12,253 nucleotides of DNA from Pseudazoarcus pumilus_A (lineage in GTDB: Bacteria > Pseudomonadota > Gammaproteobacteria > Burkholderiales > Rhodocyclaceae): positions 1 to 12,253 of the forward strand of contig JAJLLM010000072.1 in NCBI GenBank assembly GCA_033837965.1, in the 5' to 3' direction. The notes under the pieces were generated by a model. That model worked only from the letters and a program-made list of their open reading frames with translations, made no database searches and was not told where the DNA came from. A program made the position numbers and the translations under genes. Below are positions 1 through 7,732 of this stretch, one piece after another; within the stretch, counting starts at the first letter, position 1; every line of letters begins with the position of its first letter.

Positions 1-1
1 G

Positions 2-580
2 GCGCTGCTGGCCGAGGCCGGCTTCGCCGACCGCAACGGCGACGGGGTGCTGGAGAGCGAAGATGGCCAGCCCTTCGAGTTCGAGCTGACCTTCTTCCAG
101 GACAGCGAGGACACGCGCCGCATGGTGCTCTTCCTGCGCGATCTCTACGCCCGCGCCGGCATTGCCATGAAGCCGCGCCCGACCGAGTGGTCGGTGATGC
201 TCGACAACATCAACCGCAAGGATTTCGATGCCATCACGCTGGGCTGGACCTCGGGCGTCGAGACCGACATCTTCCAGATCTTCCACTCCAGCCAGATCGT
301 CGAGGGTGGCGACAACTTCACCACCTACCGCAACGCCGAACTCGACCGCCTCATCGAGGCCGCCCGTGCCGAAGTCGACGAAGAGCGCCGCATGGCGCTG
401 TGGCGTCAGGCCGAGGCACACTTGGTGGCGGACCAGCCCTACACCTTCCTGTTCCGGCGCCAGACCCTGGCCTTCATCGACGAGCGTATTGCCGGGCTGG
501 AGAACACCGCGCTGGGCCTGAACCTGATGTCGGTGCCGGTCGAGATCTGGGTGCCGGCCGATCAGCAGCGGCGCAGGTGA
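2..580 (+). CDS. ABC transporter solute-binding protein, family 5 (peptide/nickel type), 3' part only
   Basis: The frame is open from the window edge, so only the last 192 residues of a protein normally of 500-600 residues are present; the signal peptide and most of lobe I lie upstream. Family 5 binding proteins sit in the periplasm and deliver oligopeptides, opines or similar solutes to an inner-membrane permease. Visible family features are a GF-D-NGDG-L loop near the start, the RDLYARAGI segment, a TLGW motif, the GGDNFTTYRNAELDRLIEAA stretch that precedes a long helix, and a DQPYTFLF motif near the end. The next gene, a permease, begins 7 bases after the stop, and the remaining subunits follow, which supports the call. 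The true substrate cannot be read from this part. Family assignment is secure, the peptide label is by family only. Confidence 0.9.
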   Translation, partial: ALLAEAGFADRNGDGVLESEDGQPFEFELTFFQDSEDTRRMVLFLRDLYARAGIAMKPRPTEWSVMLDNINRKDFDAITLGWTSGVETDIFQIFHSSQIVEGGDNFTTYRNAELDRLIEAARAEVDEERRMALWRQAEAHLVADQPYTFLFRRQTLAFIDERIAGLENTALGLNLMSVPVEIWVPADQQRRR

Positions 581-587
581 GCCGGGC

Positions 588-1970
588 ATGCTGAACTACC
601 TGCTGCGCCGCGCGCTGTTGATGGTGCCGACCCTGCTCGGCATCACGCTGGTGGTGTTCGTGGTGATGGCGTCCGCGCCCGGCGGGCTCACGGCGCAGTC
701 GCTGGTCGACGGCAACAACATCGAGCCCGAGGCGCGTAAGGCGCTGGAGGACTACTACAACAAGCTCTACGGCCTCGATCAGCCCGCGCCGGTGCAGTAT
801 CTGCGCTGGCTCAACAACATCTCGCCGATCGGCTTCGAGCGCGAAGCCGACGGCACGCTGGGCGATTTCTCCTTCACCAAGGGGCCGGACCTCGGCCTCA
901 GCTTCCGCTATGGCCGACCGGTCACCGATCTGCTGGCCGAGCGATTGCCGATCACGCTATTGCTCAACCTGCTGTCCATCCCGCTGATCTATGCGGTGTC
1001 GATCGCCATCGGCGTACAGGCCGCGCGCACGCGCGGCGGGCGTTTCGACGTGGCTTCCAACATCGTGCTGCTCGGCCTGTGGTCGGTGCCGACCATGCTG
1101 GCCGGCGTGCTGGCCATCGGTTTCCTGGCCTCCGAGCAGTACTGGCGCTGGTTCCCGACCGGCGGGCTGGTGCGGCGCGAGGCGGTGGACCAGACCTTCC
1201 TGCCGTGGCTGGCGAGTGTGTCCGACGTGCTGCTGATGCTGTGCATCGTGGCGCTGGCGACCGCGCTGCTGGTGTGGGCGGTGGCCAGAGCGCCGGCACG
1301 TCTGCGCCACATCGGCGGGGCCTTGCTCGGCGCTGCATTGGGTTACGCCATGGCGGCCGATCTGGCGGGCTGGGTGCCGGTTCTGCTGCACGTGGTGCTG
1401 GGCCTTGCCGGCGCTGCCTTGCTTGGAGCCCTGGCCGGCATTCCGGGCACGGCGCTGCGCATCGCCATCGCCGGCGGTCTCGGGCTGGTGCTGGGCGTAG
1501 TGGTGGCGCGCGCGGCCGGCGTGCAGGTGCTGCAGGCGGGCTATTTGTTCGACCGTGCCTGGCATCTGGTGTTGCCGGTGATCGCGCTGTCCTATGGTGG
1601 GCTTGCCTTCCTCGCCAAGCTCACCCGCGCCTCCCTGCTCGAGAATCTCGCTGCCGACTACGCCCGCACCGCGCGCGCCAAGGGCGTGGATGAGGAGACC
1701 GTGCTGTGGCGCCACGTCTTCCGCAACTCGCTGCTGCCGCTGATCACGGTGTCGGCCACGCTGCTGCCCAGTCTGCTGGCCGGCTCGGTCATCATCGAGA
1801 GCCTGTTCTCCATCGACGGCATGGGCAAGCTCGCCATCGAGGCGGTGCAGACGCGCGACCGCGAACTGGTGCTGTCGGTGACGCTGATCTCGGGCCTGCT
1901 GACGCTGGCGGGCTATCTGCTGGCCGACATCGCCTATGCCATTGCCGATCCGCGGGTGAGTTATGACTGA
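588..1970 (+). CDS. ABC transporter permease, DppB/OppB type, with large hydrophobic insertion
   Basis: First inner-membrane permease of the importer, 460 residues against about 300-360 usual for the family. The N-terminus has the typical LLRRALLMVPTLLGIT membrane start (about residues 4-28). A second helix lies near 122-143. The cytoplasmic coupling (EAA-like) loop that contacts the ATPase is at about 357-385, beginning DYARTARAKG, and the C-terminus ends in the usual ADPRVSYD-type tail. Between FPTGG (189-193) and HLVLP (326-330) there are about 130 residues rich in Ala, Leu, Gly and Val that look like several extra membrane helices; in ordinary members this stretch is roughly 20-40 residues. 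The start is ATG with a weak AGGTGA-like site 5' of it. The stop overlaps the next permease by 8 bases, so translation is probably coupled. Confidence 0.93.
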   Translation: MLNYLLRRALLMVPTLLGITLVVFVVMASAPGGLTAQSLVDGNNIEPEARKALEDYYNKLYGLDQPAPVQYLRWLNNISPIGFEREADGTLGDFSFTKGPDLGLSFRYGRPVTDLLAERLPITLLLNLLSIPLIYAVSIAIGVQAARTRGGRFDVASNIVLLGLWSVPTMLAGVLAIGFLASEQYWRWFPTGGLVRREAVDQTFLPWLASVSDVLLMLCIVALATALLVWAVARAPARLRHIGGALLGAALGYAMAADLAGWVPVLLHVVLGLAGAALLGALAGIPGTALRIAIAGGLGLVLGVVVARAAGVQVLQAGYLFDRAWHLVLPVIALSYGGLAFLAKLTRASLLENLAADYARTARAKGVDEETVLWRHVFRNSLLPLITVSATLLPSLLAGSVIIESLFSIDGMGKLAIEAVQTRDRELVLSVTLISGLLTLAGYLLADIAYAIADPRVSYD

Positions 1971-3156
1971 GCAGACGGTCAACCTGAAGCCTTCGCGGCC
2001 GTGGTCCGCCCAGGTGCTGGGCGCGCTCCTGCTGCGCACCACGGCCCGTCTGGGGCTGGCCTGGATCGCGGTGCTGGTGCTGGTGGCGGCCTTTGCGCCG
2101 TTCCTGGCCAACAGTCATCCGCTGCTGCTGGTGGTGGATGGCGAAACGCGTTTTCCTGCTTTCGCGCATCTGCAGGCGGCCGACTACACCTGGCTCGCCG
2201 GACTGGTGCTGGCGGTAGTCGCGTGGCGCCTGCGCGGGCCGGTGTTCCTGCGCTTTGCCGGCTGGTTCGCAGCGGTGGCGGTGGTGGGGGGGCTGGCGTG
2301 GATGACGGTCTCGCCGCCCTCGCTCGTGATCTACGAGCAGTACCGCGAACTGGAAGCGGCGGGGCGGGTGGACAGCATCGTGCGCGCGCCGATTCCGTAT
2401 TCCGCCAAGGACTATCTGCGCGACTACGGTGATACCGGCATCGAGGCACCGCTGGCCGGGCGCGACGGCCGCACCCACTGGTTCGGCACCGAGGACAGCG
2501 GCGCCGACGTCGCCGCGCGCATGATCGAGGCCACGCGCATCGCGCTCGGCATCGGCTTCATCGCCACCGGCATCGCGCTGGTCATCGGCACCATCATCGG
2601 CGGGCTGATGGGCTATTTCGCCGGCGTCGTCGACATCATCGGCATGCGTCTGGTGGAGATCTTCGAGGCCATCCCGACGCTGTTCCTGCTGCTGACCTTC
2701 GTGGCCTTTTTCGGGCGCTCGATCTGGATGATGATGATCATCATCGGCATCACCTCGTGGTCGGGCTACGCGCGCTATGTGCGGGCCGAGTTCCTGCGCC
2801 TGCGCGAGCAGGATTTCGTGCAGGCGGCGATTGCCAGCGGTCTGCCGCTGCAGTCCATCCTGTTCCGCCACATGCTGCCCAACGGCGTGGCGCCGCTGCT
2901 GGTGGCGGCGAGCTTCGGCGTGGCCTCGGCCATCCTTGCGGAGACCACGCTGTCCTTCCTCGGGCTGGGGCTGGTGGATGACCCGTCGTGGGGGCAACTG
3001 CTCAACCAGGCCGTGCAGTCGTCCACCTTCAACTGGTGGCTGGCGGTGTTCCCGGGCGGCGCGATCTTCCTCACCGTGTTCGCCTACAACCTCGTCGGCG
3101 AGGCCCTGCGCGACGCAGTGGACCCGCACACGCAACGCCGGGGCAAGCGCGCATGA
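1963..3156 (+). CDS. ABC transporter permease, DppC/OppC type, with extra N-terminal hydrophobic region
   Basis: Second inner-membrane permease, 397 residues against about 280-340 usual. It has a first membrane helix near 33-50, then an unusual section containing two more hydrophobic stretches near 76-90 and 98-114, and a charged loop. The family motif HWFGTEDSGADV (172-183, equivalent to the common H-GTD-GRDV) precedes the core transmembrane domain. The coupling loop that docks on the ATPase begins at DFVQAAIASG (284-293) and the TLSFLGLGL motif follows. The C-terminus ends ALRDAVDPHTQ, normal for DppC proteins. It starts inside the end of the upstream permease and its stop overlaps the ATPase start as ATGA, which indicates a tightly coupled operon. 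It should pair with the upstream permease as a heterodimer. Confidence 0.93.
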   Translation: MTEQTVNLKPSRPWSAQVLGALLLRTTARLGLAWIAVLVLVAAFAPFLANSHPLLLVVDGETRFPAFAHLQAADYTWLAGLVLAVVAWRLRGPVFLRFAGWFAAVAVVGGLAWMTVSPPSLVIYEQYRELEAAGRVDSIVRAPIPYSAKDYLRDYGDTGIEAPLAGRDGRTHWFGTEDSGADVAARMIEATRIALGIGFIATGIALVIGTIIGGLMGYFAGVVDIIGMRLVEIFEAIPTLFLLLTFVAFFGRSIWMMMIIIGITSWSGYARYVRAEFLRLREQDFVQAAIASGLPLQSILFRHMLPNGVAPLLVAASFGVASAILAETTLSFLGLGLVDDPSWGQLLNQAVQSSTFNWWLAVFPGGAIFLTVFAYNLVGEALRDAVDPHTQRRGKRA

Positions 3157-4790
3157 GCCAGCTGCTGGAAATCCGCGATCTGGTCACCGAGCTGTCCGAC
3201 GGCGAGCACTGGATGCGCGCCGTCGATGGCGTGAGCCTGGACATCCACCGCGGCGAGACCTTCTGCCTGGTGGGCGAGTCGGGCAGCGGCAAGTCGGTCA
3301 CCGCACTGTCGGTGATGGGCCTGTTGCCGTACGCGCGGCATCGTCACCCGGCGGGTGAGGTGCGCCTGTACGACGCAGCGCAAGCAGGCATGCCACTGCT
3401 GGGCGCCGACGACGCCGTGCTGAGCGGAGTGCGCGGCGGGCGCATCGGCATGATCTTCCAGGAGCCGATGACCTCGCTCAACCCGGTGATGACCATCGCC
3501 GAGCAACTCGACGAGGTGCTGCAACTGCACCGTCCGGAACTGGAGGCCGAGGCCCGCAGCGAGCGCATCCGCGCTGTGCTGGAGGAGGTGCGCATTCCCG
3601 ACGCCGCCAGCCGCATGCGCGAGTACCCGCATCGCCTGTCCGGCGGCCAGCGTCAGCGCGTGATGATGGCCTTGGCGCTGATCTGCGCGCCCGCGCGGCT
3701 GATTGCCGACGAGCCCACCACCGCGCTCGACGTCACCGTGCAGGCCGAGATCCTGCGCCTGATGCGCGAACTGCAGCAGCGCCGCGGCATGGGCATGCTG
3801 TTCATCACGCACGATTTCGGCGTGGTGGCGAAGATCGCCGATACCGTGGGCGTGATGCGCCGCGGCAAGCTGGTCGAATGCGGCCCGGTGGCGGAGGTGC
3901 TGCGCCGCCCGCAGCACGAGTACACGCAAAGCCTGATCGCCGCGCTGCCCGAGCGTCTCGCCCGCCTTGCGCGCGGCGAGGCACGGCCGCAGCCGCTGGT
4001 CGAGGTGCGCGATCTGGCCGTGCATTTCCCGGTACGCCGGGGCCTGTTGCGGCGTGTGGTGGACCACTTCCGCGCCGTCGATGGCGTGAGTCTGGACGTG
4101 CATCCGGGCGAGGTGCTCGCGCTGGTCGGTGAATCCGGCTGCGGCAAGACCACGCTGGGCCGCGCGCTGCTGCGCCTGATCGAGCCCACCGCCGGCACCA
4201 TCGCGCTGCAAGGGCAGGACATCACCCACCTCTCAAGCAACGACATGCGCCCCTTGCGCCGGCGCATGCAGGTGGTGTTCCAGGACCCCGGTTCCAGCCT
4301 CAACCCGCGCCTGCCGATTGCCACCACGCTGATCGAGCCCATGCGCGTGCACGGCATCGGCGCGCACGACGACGAACGCCGCGCCCGCGCCGCCGCGCTG
4401 TTGGAGCGGGTCGAGATGCCGCCCGACAGCCTGTGGCGCTACCCGCACGAGTTCTCCGGCGGCCAGCGCCAGCGCCTGGCGATTGCGCGTGCGCTGGTGC
4501 TGGAGCCGCGCTTCATCCTGTGCGACGAGATCACCTCCGCGCTCGACGTCTCGGTGCAGGCCGGCATCCTCAAGCTGCTGCGCCGGCTGGTGGACGAGGA
4601 AGGGCTGGGCATGCTGTTCATCACTCACAACATGGGCGTGGTGGAGTACCTGTCCGACCGCATGGCGGTGATGCACGCCGGCAAGCTGGTCGAGACCGGC
4701 CGCACGGCCGAGGTGCTGGCCGACCCGCAGCACGAGTACACGCGCAAGCTGCTGGCGGCGGTGCCGCGGCTCGATGCGATGGCTGCGTAG
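3153..4790 (+). CDS. ABC transporter ATP-binding protein, two nucleotide-binding domains fused (DppD-DppF / YejF type)
   Basis: A 545-residue cytoplasmic ATPase that supplies both nucleotide-binding domains of the importer in one chain. Domain 1 has Walker A GESGSGKS (41-48), signature LSGGQRQR (162-169), Walker B LIADEP (183-188) and switch His in FITHD. Domain 2 has Walker A GESGCGKT (326-333), signature FSGGQRQR (434-441), Walker B ILCDE (455-459) and FITHN. Each domain ends with the oligopeptide-type tail (PQHEYT followed by L-AA-P). Both catalytic Glu residues (187 and 459) are kept, so both ATP sites look competent. In domain 2 the residue after Walker B is Ile (DEITSALD) where Pro is usual. 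The ATG at 3153 overlaps the permease stop by 4 bases and gives the expected N-terminus; the frame is open further upstream, but there it lies inside the permease gene. Confidence 0.95.
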   Translation: MSQLLEIRDLVTELSDGEHWMRAVDGVSLDIHRGETFCLVGESGSGKSVTALSVMGLLPYARHRHPAGEVRLYDAAQAGMPLLGADDAVLSGVRGGRIGMIFQEPMTSLNPVMTIAEQLDEVLQLHRPELEAEARSERIRAVLEEVRIPDAASRMREYPHRLSGGQRQRVMMALALICAPARLIADEPTTALDVTVQAEILRLMRELQQRRGMGMLFITHDFGVVAKIADTVGVMRRGKLVECGPVAEVLRRPQHEYTQSLIAALPERLARLARGEARPQPLVEVRDLAVHFPVRRGLLRRVVDHFRAVDGVSLDVHPGEVLALVGESGCGKTTLGRALLRLIEPTAGTIALQGQDITHLSSNDMRPLRRRMQVVFQDPGSSLNPRLPIATTLIEPMRVHGIGAHDDERRARAAALLERVEMPPDSLWRYPHEFSGGQRQRLAIARALVLEPRFILCDEITSALDVSVQAGILKLLRRLVDEEGLGMLFITHNMGVVEYLSDRMAVMHAGKLVETGRTAEVLADPQHEYTRKLLAAVPRLDAMAA

Positions 4791-4798
4791 GAGGGCGC

Positions 4799-5734
4799 GT
4801 GGACATCATCGTCGGCATCATCCTCCCCATCTTCGGCACGCTCGGCATCGGCTATGCCGCGGCGCGTTTCGGGGTGTTCGACGAGGCGGCCAACCGCGGT
4901 CTTTCGGTGTTCGTGTTCAACTTCGCGATGCCGCTGATGCTGTTCCGCTCGATCGCGCAGACCGATCTGCCGGACAGCATGCCGTGGGGCTACCTGCTGT
5001 CCTACTTCGGCGGCACCGCGCTGGCCTTCGGTGCGGCCATGCTGGTGGGGCGGCAGTTCTTTGCACGCCGCCTTGACGAGCAGGGCGTGATGGGGCTCGG
5101 AGCGAGTTTCTCCAACACCGCCATGCTGGGCATTCCGCTGGTCATCACGGCCTACGGCCCGGACGCGGCACTGCCGCTGTTCGCGCTGATCGCCTGCCAC
5201 AGTCTGGTGTTGCTGCCGCCGACCACCATCCTGATCGAGGCTGCGCGCGGCGAAGGACAGAGCGTCGGCACGCTGTTGTGGACGCTGTTCAAGGGGGTGG
5301 TGGCGACGCCCATCATCTGGGGGCTGACCGCCGGTCTGGTGTTCGCGATGGCAGGTTTTCCGCTGCCGGGGCCGGTGGATTCCATCGCCAGGGGCATCGG
5401 CGCGGCTGCCGCGCCGTGCGCACTGTTTGCGCTGGGCGCATCGCTCACGCGCTACAAGCTGTCCGGGAATCTGCGTGAGCCGCTGGCCGTGGTGGCGCTC
5501 AAGACACTGGTGCATCCGCTGCTGGTGTGGCTGCTCGCCACCCAGGTGTTCCACGTGCCCGAGCTGTGGGTGGTGGTGGCAGTGACGCTGGCGGCCTTGC
5601 CGGCCGGCGTCACGCCGTATCTGTTCGCGCAGCGCTATCAGGTGTGCCTGGCCAGCACCGCTTCGACGGTATTCATCTCCACGCTGTTTTCGGTGGTGAC
5701 CTTGTCTGCGCTGCTGTTCGTGGTGCGCGGCTGA
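4799..5734 (+). CDS. AEC-family transporter (auxin efflux carrier-like permease)
   Basis: A 311-residue, strongly hydrophobic inner-membrane protein with about ten predicted helices in two halves. Diagnostic features are the start DIIVGIILPIFGTLGIGY, the F-FNFAMPLMLF segment, the ASFSNTAMLGIPL motif in the first half and the PCALFALGASLTRY motif in the second. Bacterial members are secondary carriers proposed or shown to move organic acids such as malate or malonate; the substrate here cannot be predicted. I chose a GTG start at 4799 because a GGAGGG ribosome site lies just 5' (4790-4795) and the protein then begins at the usual position; the open frame upstream lies in the ATPase gene. The gap to the ATPase is 8 bases, so it is probably the last gene of the ABC operon, though its function may be unrelated. 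Its end is only 14 bases from the convergent BLUF gene. Confidence 0.92.
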   Translation: MDIIVGIILPIFGTLGIGYAAARFGVFDEAANRGLSVFVFNFAMPLMLFRSIAQTDLPDSMPWGYLLSYFGGTALAFGAAMLVGRQFFARRLDEQGVMGLGASFSNTAMLGIPLVITAYGPDAALPLFALIACHSLVLLPPTTILIEAARGEGQSVGTLLWTLFKGVVATPIIWGLTAGLVFAMAGFPLPGPVDSIARGIGAAAAPCALFALGASLTRYKLSGNLREPLAVVALKTLVHPLLVWLLATQVFHVPELWVVVAVTLAALPAGVTPYLFAQRYQVCLASTASTVFISTLFSVVTLSALLFVVRG

Positions 5735-5748
5735 GGGCTCTTCCGATG

Positions 5749-6162
5749 TCAGCTGCCGCGCAATCGGTTCAGAAAGGTCTGCAGCAGCTGCTTGGTCTGC
5801 TCACGGCGGTTGTTGGTGCTGCGCAGCGCCAATATGTCTGTGAATAGATTTACCGGCAGTTGAGTGCCATCGACAAAGCCCATCTTCCAGTCATGGAATA
5901 GAGGGCTTTCAATCAGCCCGATGTCCAGAAGGCTGCAGTCTCGGTGACGCGCATCCTTGAGGATGCGGGAATAGACCTCGATCACGCTGTCTTCCATGCC
6001 CTCCAGCGCCTGCAGGAAATAACCACGTCCGGCACACAGTACGCCCGTGATGCCGAGCACGGCATTGTTTGCGTCGCATGCGTCGAGCAACTCCTTCAGC
6101 TCACTTTGCGACATTGGCGCGCAGGCCTTGCTCAAATAGGTCAGACGCAGGAATCCGGACAT
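5749..6162 (-). CDS. Stand-alone BLUF-domain blue-light sensor
   Basis: A 137-residue protein that is essentially one BLUF domain (about residues 4-97) plus a C-terminal helical cap of about 40 residues. BLUF proteins bind FAD and sense blue light through a rearranged hydrogen-bond network. Aligning by eye with AppA, Tyr21, Asn45, Gln63, Trp104 and Met106 match Tyr9, Asn33, Gln51, Trp92 and Met94 here with no gaps, so the photochemical set is complete. Other family motifs seen are GITGVL (37-42), FLQALEG (49-55) and D-RH near 70-73. There is no attached output domain (no EAL, GGDEF or cyclase), so it must signal through a separate partner or oligomer change. A clear AAGGAG ribosome site precedes the ATG by 7 bases. 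The gene is lower in GC than its neighbours and stands alone, converging on the AEC transporter gene. Confidence 0.93.
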   Translation of the reverse strand: MSGFLRLTYLSKACAPMSQSELKELLDACDANNAVLGITGVLCAGRGYFLQALEGMEDSVIEVYSRILKDARHRDCSLLDIGLIESPLFHDWKMGFVDGTQLPVNLFTDILALRSTNNRREQTKQLLQTFLNRLRGS

Positions 6163-6170
6163 TGATTGGC

Positions 6171-6176
6171 TCCTTC
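6171..6176 (-). promoter_or_regulatory. Strong ribosome binding site of the BLUF gene
   Basis: On the minus strand AAGGAG lies 8 bases from the ATG (7-base spacer CCAATCA plus boundary), which fixes the BLUF start at 6162. Confidence 0.75.
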
Positions 6177-6205
6177 GAATGGCCGTTCGTGGAGAGGCCT
6201 GATCA

Positions 6206-6235
6206 AGTGTATTCCTGTGTTCGTTGATATGTCAG
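6206..6235 (-). promoter_or_regulatory. Possible sigma-70 promoter for the BLUF gene
   Basis: Reading the minus strand, CTGACA (6230-6235) and TACACT (6206-6211) are separated by 18 bases, each one or two changes from the -35 and -10 consensus, about 44 bases before the start codon. This is pattern matching in an AT-richer gap and not proof of activity. Confidence 0.4.
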
Positions 6236-6295
6236 ATTGGGCCGGATTGTGTCTCCGGAACGCAACTTGGCGGGCCAACGAATAGAAAGTGATGG

Positions 6296-6637
6296 TCAGC
6301 TGCGTTGGCGCAGCGCGGTCGCCACCGCCGGCCAGGCGAAGGCGAAGGTGAGCAGGCCCGAGCCCAGCGAGATGGCCAGCAGTTCCAGCCAGTCACCCCA
6401 GTTGGCTACCGCGCCGAAACGCATGCCGGTGAGGCCGGGCAGCATGAACAGCGCTGACACGCTCGACACGATGGCGGCGAACACGGCCAGCGGGCGGGTG
6501 GGGCGCCAGCGGGCGCCGCCGCGCCGCACGGCCACGGCCATCAGCACGATCCAGGCGACGAATACGCCGGCAACCAGCAGGAAGTTGGCGGCCATCAGTG
6601 CCGCGAAGCGGTCAAGCAGGTCTTGCAGTTCGTTCAT
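6296..6637 (-). CDS. Small inner-membrane protein, function unknown
   Basis: A 113-residue protein with three hydrophobic segments, near residues 18-37 (ANFLLVAGVFVAWIVLM), 51-69 (AVFAAIVSSVSALFML) and 86-107 (LELLAISLGSGLLTFAFAW). An amphipathic N-terminal helix (MNELQDLLDRFAALMA) precedes the first, and a short basic loop RRGGARWRPTR lies between the first two. I do not recognise a catalytic motif; the size and layout recall small DUF membrane proteins of proteobacteria, but I cannot name one with confidence. The start is supported by a GGAGAA ribosome site 7 bases before the ATG. It lies 143 bases downstream of the DUF3025 gene on the same strand, so it may have its own promoter. Confidence 0.75.
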   Translation of the reverse strand: MNELQDLLDRFAALMAANFLLVAGVFVAWIVLMAVAVRRGGARWRPTRPLAVFAAIVSSVSALFMLPGLTGMRFGAVANWGDWLELLAISLGSGLLTFAFAWPAVATALRQRS

Positions 6638-6711
6638 TGCGGGGTTCTCCAGGCGGCCGGCTGACGGCCGGACTTCTGCACAGGTGCGGGGGACAAGCTT
6701 GTGGGCGCAGC

Positions 6712-6720
6712 TGTGGATAA
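6712..6720 (-). other. Single perfect DnaA-box sequence
   Basis: TGTGGATAA on the plus strand is the exact complement of the DnaA box consensus TTATCCACA. It lies in the gap between two minus-strand genes, with a 10-base palindrome ACAAGCTTGT at 6693-6702 just beside it. A single box can occur by chance and there is no cluster or AT-rich unwinding region, so I do not call an origin. Confidence 0.4.
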
Positions 6721-6780
6721 GCCTCTTGTGTGTTGAATGTGCGGTAAAAAGTCACGTTGCCCGTTTGTGCGGCAGCGCAG

Positions 6781-7605
6781 TCATGCATCCAGCTCTGCCA
6801 CGCGACACGCCGGGCGAAACTGCCGCGTGTCGCGATAGTAGTGCGGCGTCTCGCTGTCCGGAGTCACTCCGGGAATGCCGAGCAGCGGCAGGGGGCGCAG
6901 GCTGCGCGGATGCCGCAGCACCTCGCCCGCGGCAATCCGCCCGGCGAGCCAGGCGTCGGCCTCTGTCTGCCGCGCCTGCGGCGGCAGATCGAACCACGCT
7001 GGCGCGACCACGCGATGCAGCGTCCTGGCACACAGTCCGACAAAGGGGGTGCGCAATTGCTCCCAACTGCCATGCCCGAACATCAGGAAGGCGGTGTTGG
7101 TGGCCAGTTGCGTGCGGCGTTGCCAGAACACCTCCAGCCACTCGTGCGCGGCCAGCAGGGCGGGAATGTCGGGGTCGCAGGAGACCACCAGCAGGCCGCA
7201 TTCGTCGAACTGGGTGAGCGCGTCGCGCAACGGACCGCGGCCGGCCAGTCCGGCGGCGCTCCGGGCGGCGATTTCGCGCACGTGGGCGGCATTCAGTGCG
7301 GCCTTGCTGCGCGGCCACACGCACCACGACAGTGCGTTGAAGAAGTCATGCCAGTCCGCGCTGCGTGTGGGCACGGCGCCGGTGTCGTGGATGTGTGCCT
7401 CGTAGCCCTCCAGCGGCGGGGTGCCGGTGTCGAAGCACACCGGTTTGCCGGAGGCCGTGACCGTGCCGGGAGCGACTTCCTGCAGCAGGGCGTTGAGTGC
7501 CGGGGCTTCGGGCAGGGCGTCGAAGCGGCGTAGCAGCGACCCGATCGGCTCGAACAGCGTGCGGTCGGTGTGGCAGGCGGGTGTGTCGGGCTGCGGGCTC
7601 ATCAT
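6781..7605 (-). CDS. DUF3025 domain-containing protein
   Basis: A 274-residue, probably cytoplasmic protein. It matches the DUF3025 family as I know it: a YEAHIHDTGAVPTRSADW section, then the hallmark WHDFFNALSW (about 85-94), a P-SKAALN-AH segment and a later FGHG motif (FLMFGHGSWEQL), with a conserved DECGLL stretch in between. The family is common in beta- and gammaproteobacteria and has no established function. No signal peptide or membrane segment is visible. Two adjacent ATG codons (7605 and 7602) could serve as start; no good Shine-Dalgarno sequence is seen before either. The gene is divergent from the small lipoprotein gene, with a 127-base gap that should carry promoters for both; a TAAAAT element near 7632 on the minus strand may be a -10. 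Confidence 0.88.
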   Translation of the reverse strand: MMSPQPDTPACHTDRTLFEPIGSLLRRFDALPEAPALNALLQEVAPGTVTASGKPVCFDTGTPPLEGYEAHIHDTGAVPTRSADWHDFFNALSWCVWPRSKAALNAAHVREIAARSAAGLAGRGPLRDALTQFDECGLLVVSCDPDIPALLAAHEWLEVFWQRRTQLATNTAFLMFGHGSWEQLRTPFVGLCARTLHRVVAPAWFDLPPQARQTEADAWLAGRIAAGEVLRHPRSLRPLPLLGIPGVTPDSETPHYYRDTRQFRPACRVAELDA

Positions 7606-7732
7606 GGGTAAAGGGCGTGACGAGTCGGGATTTTAATCGGAGCAACCGGGAGGTGCGTCCTCAGAAGGCAAGTCTGGCGCAGCCTTGCCGGATCGGCGCT
7701 ACCATCCGGTGGTGATCTTGCGGGAGTGCGCT

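Noticed and set aside
957..2111. Long minus-strand open frames across the permease genes
   Set aside because: They are antisense shadows in GC-rich coding DNA; composition is Gln/Arg/His-rich and lacks any domain, while the plus strand encodes clear permeases.
6237..7217. Plus-strand open frame of 326 codons over the small membrane protein and DUF3025 genes
   Set aside because: Low-complexity Arg/Ala/Pro composition, overlaps two well-supported minus-strand genes and has no recognisable motif.
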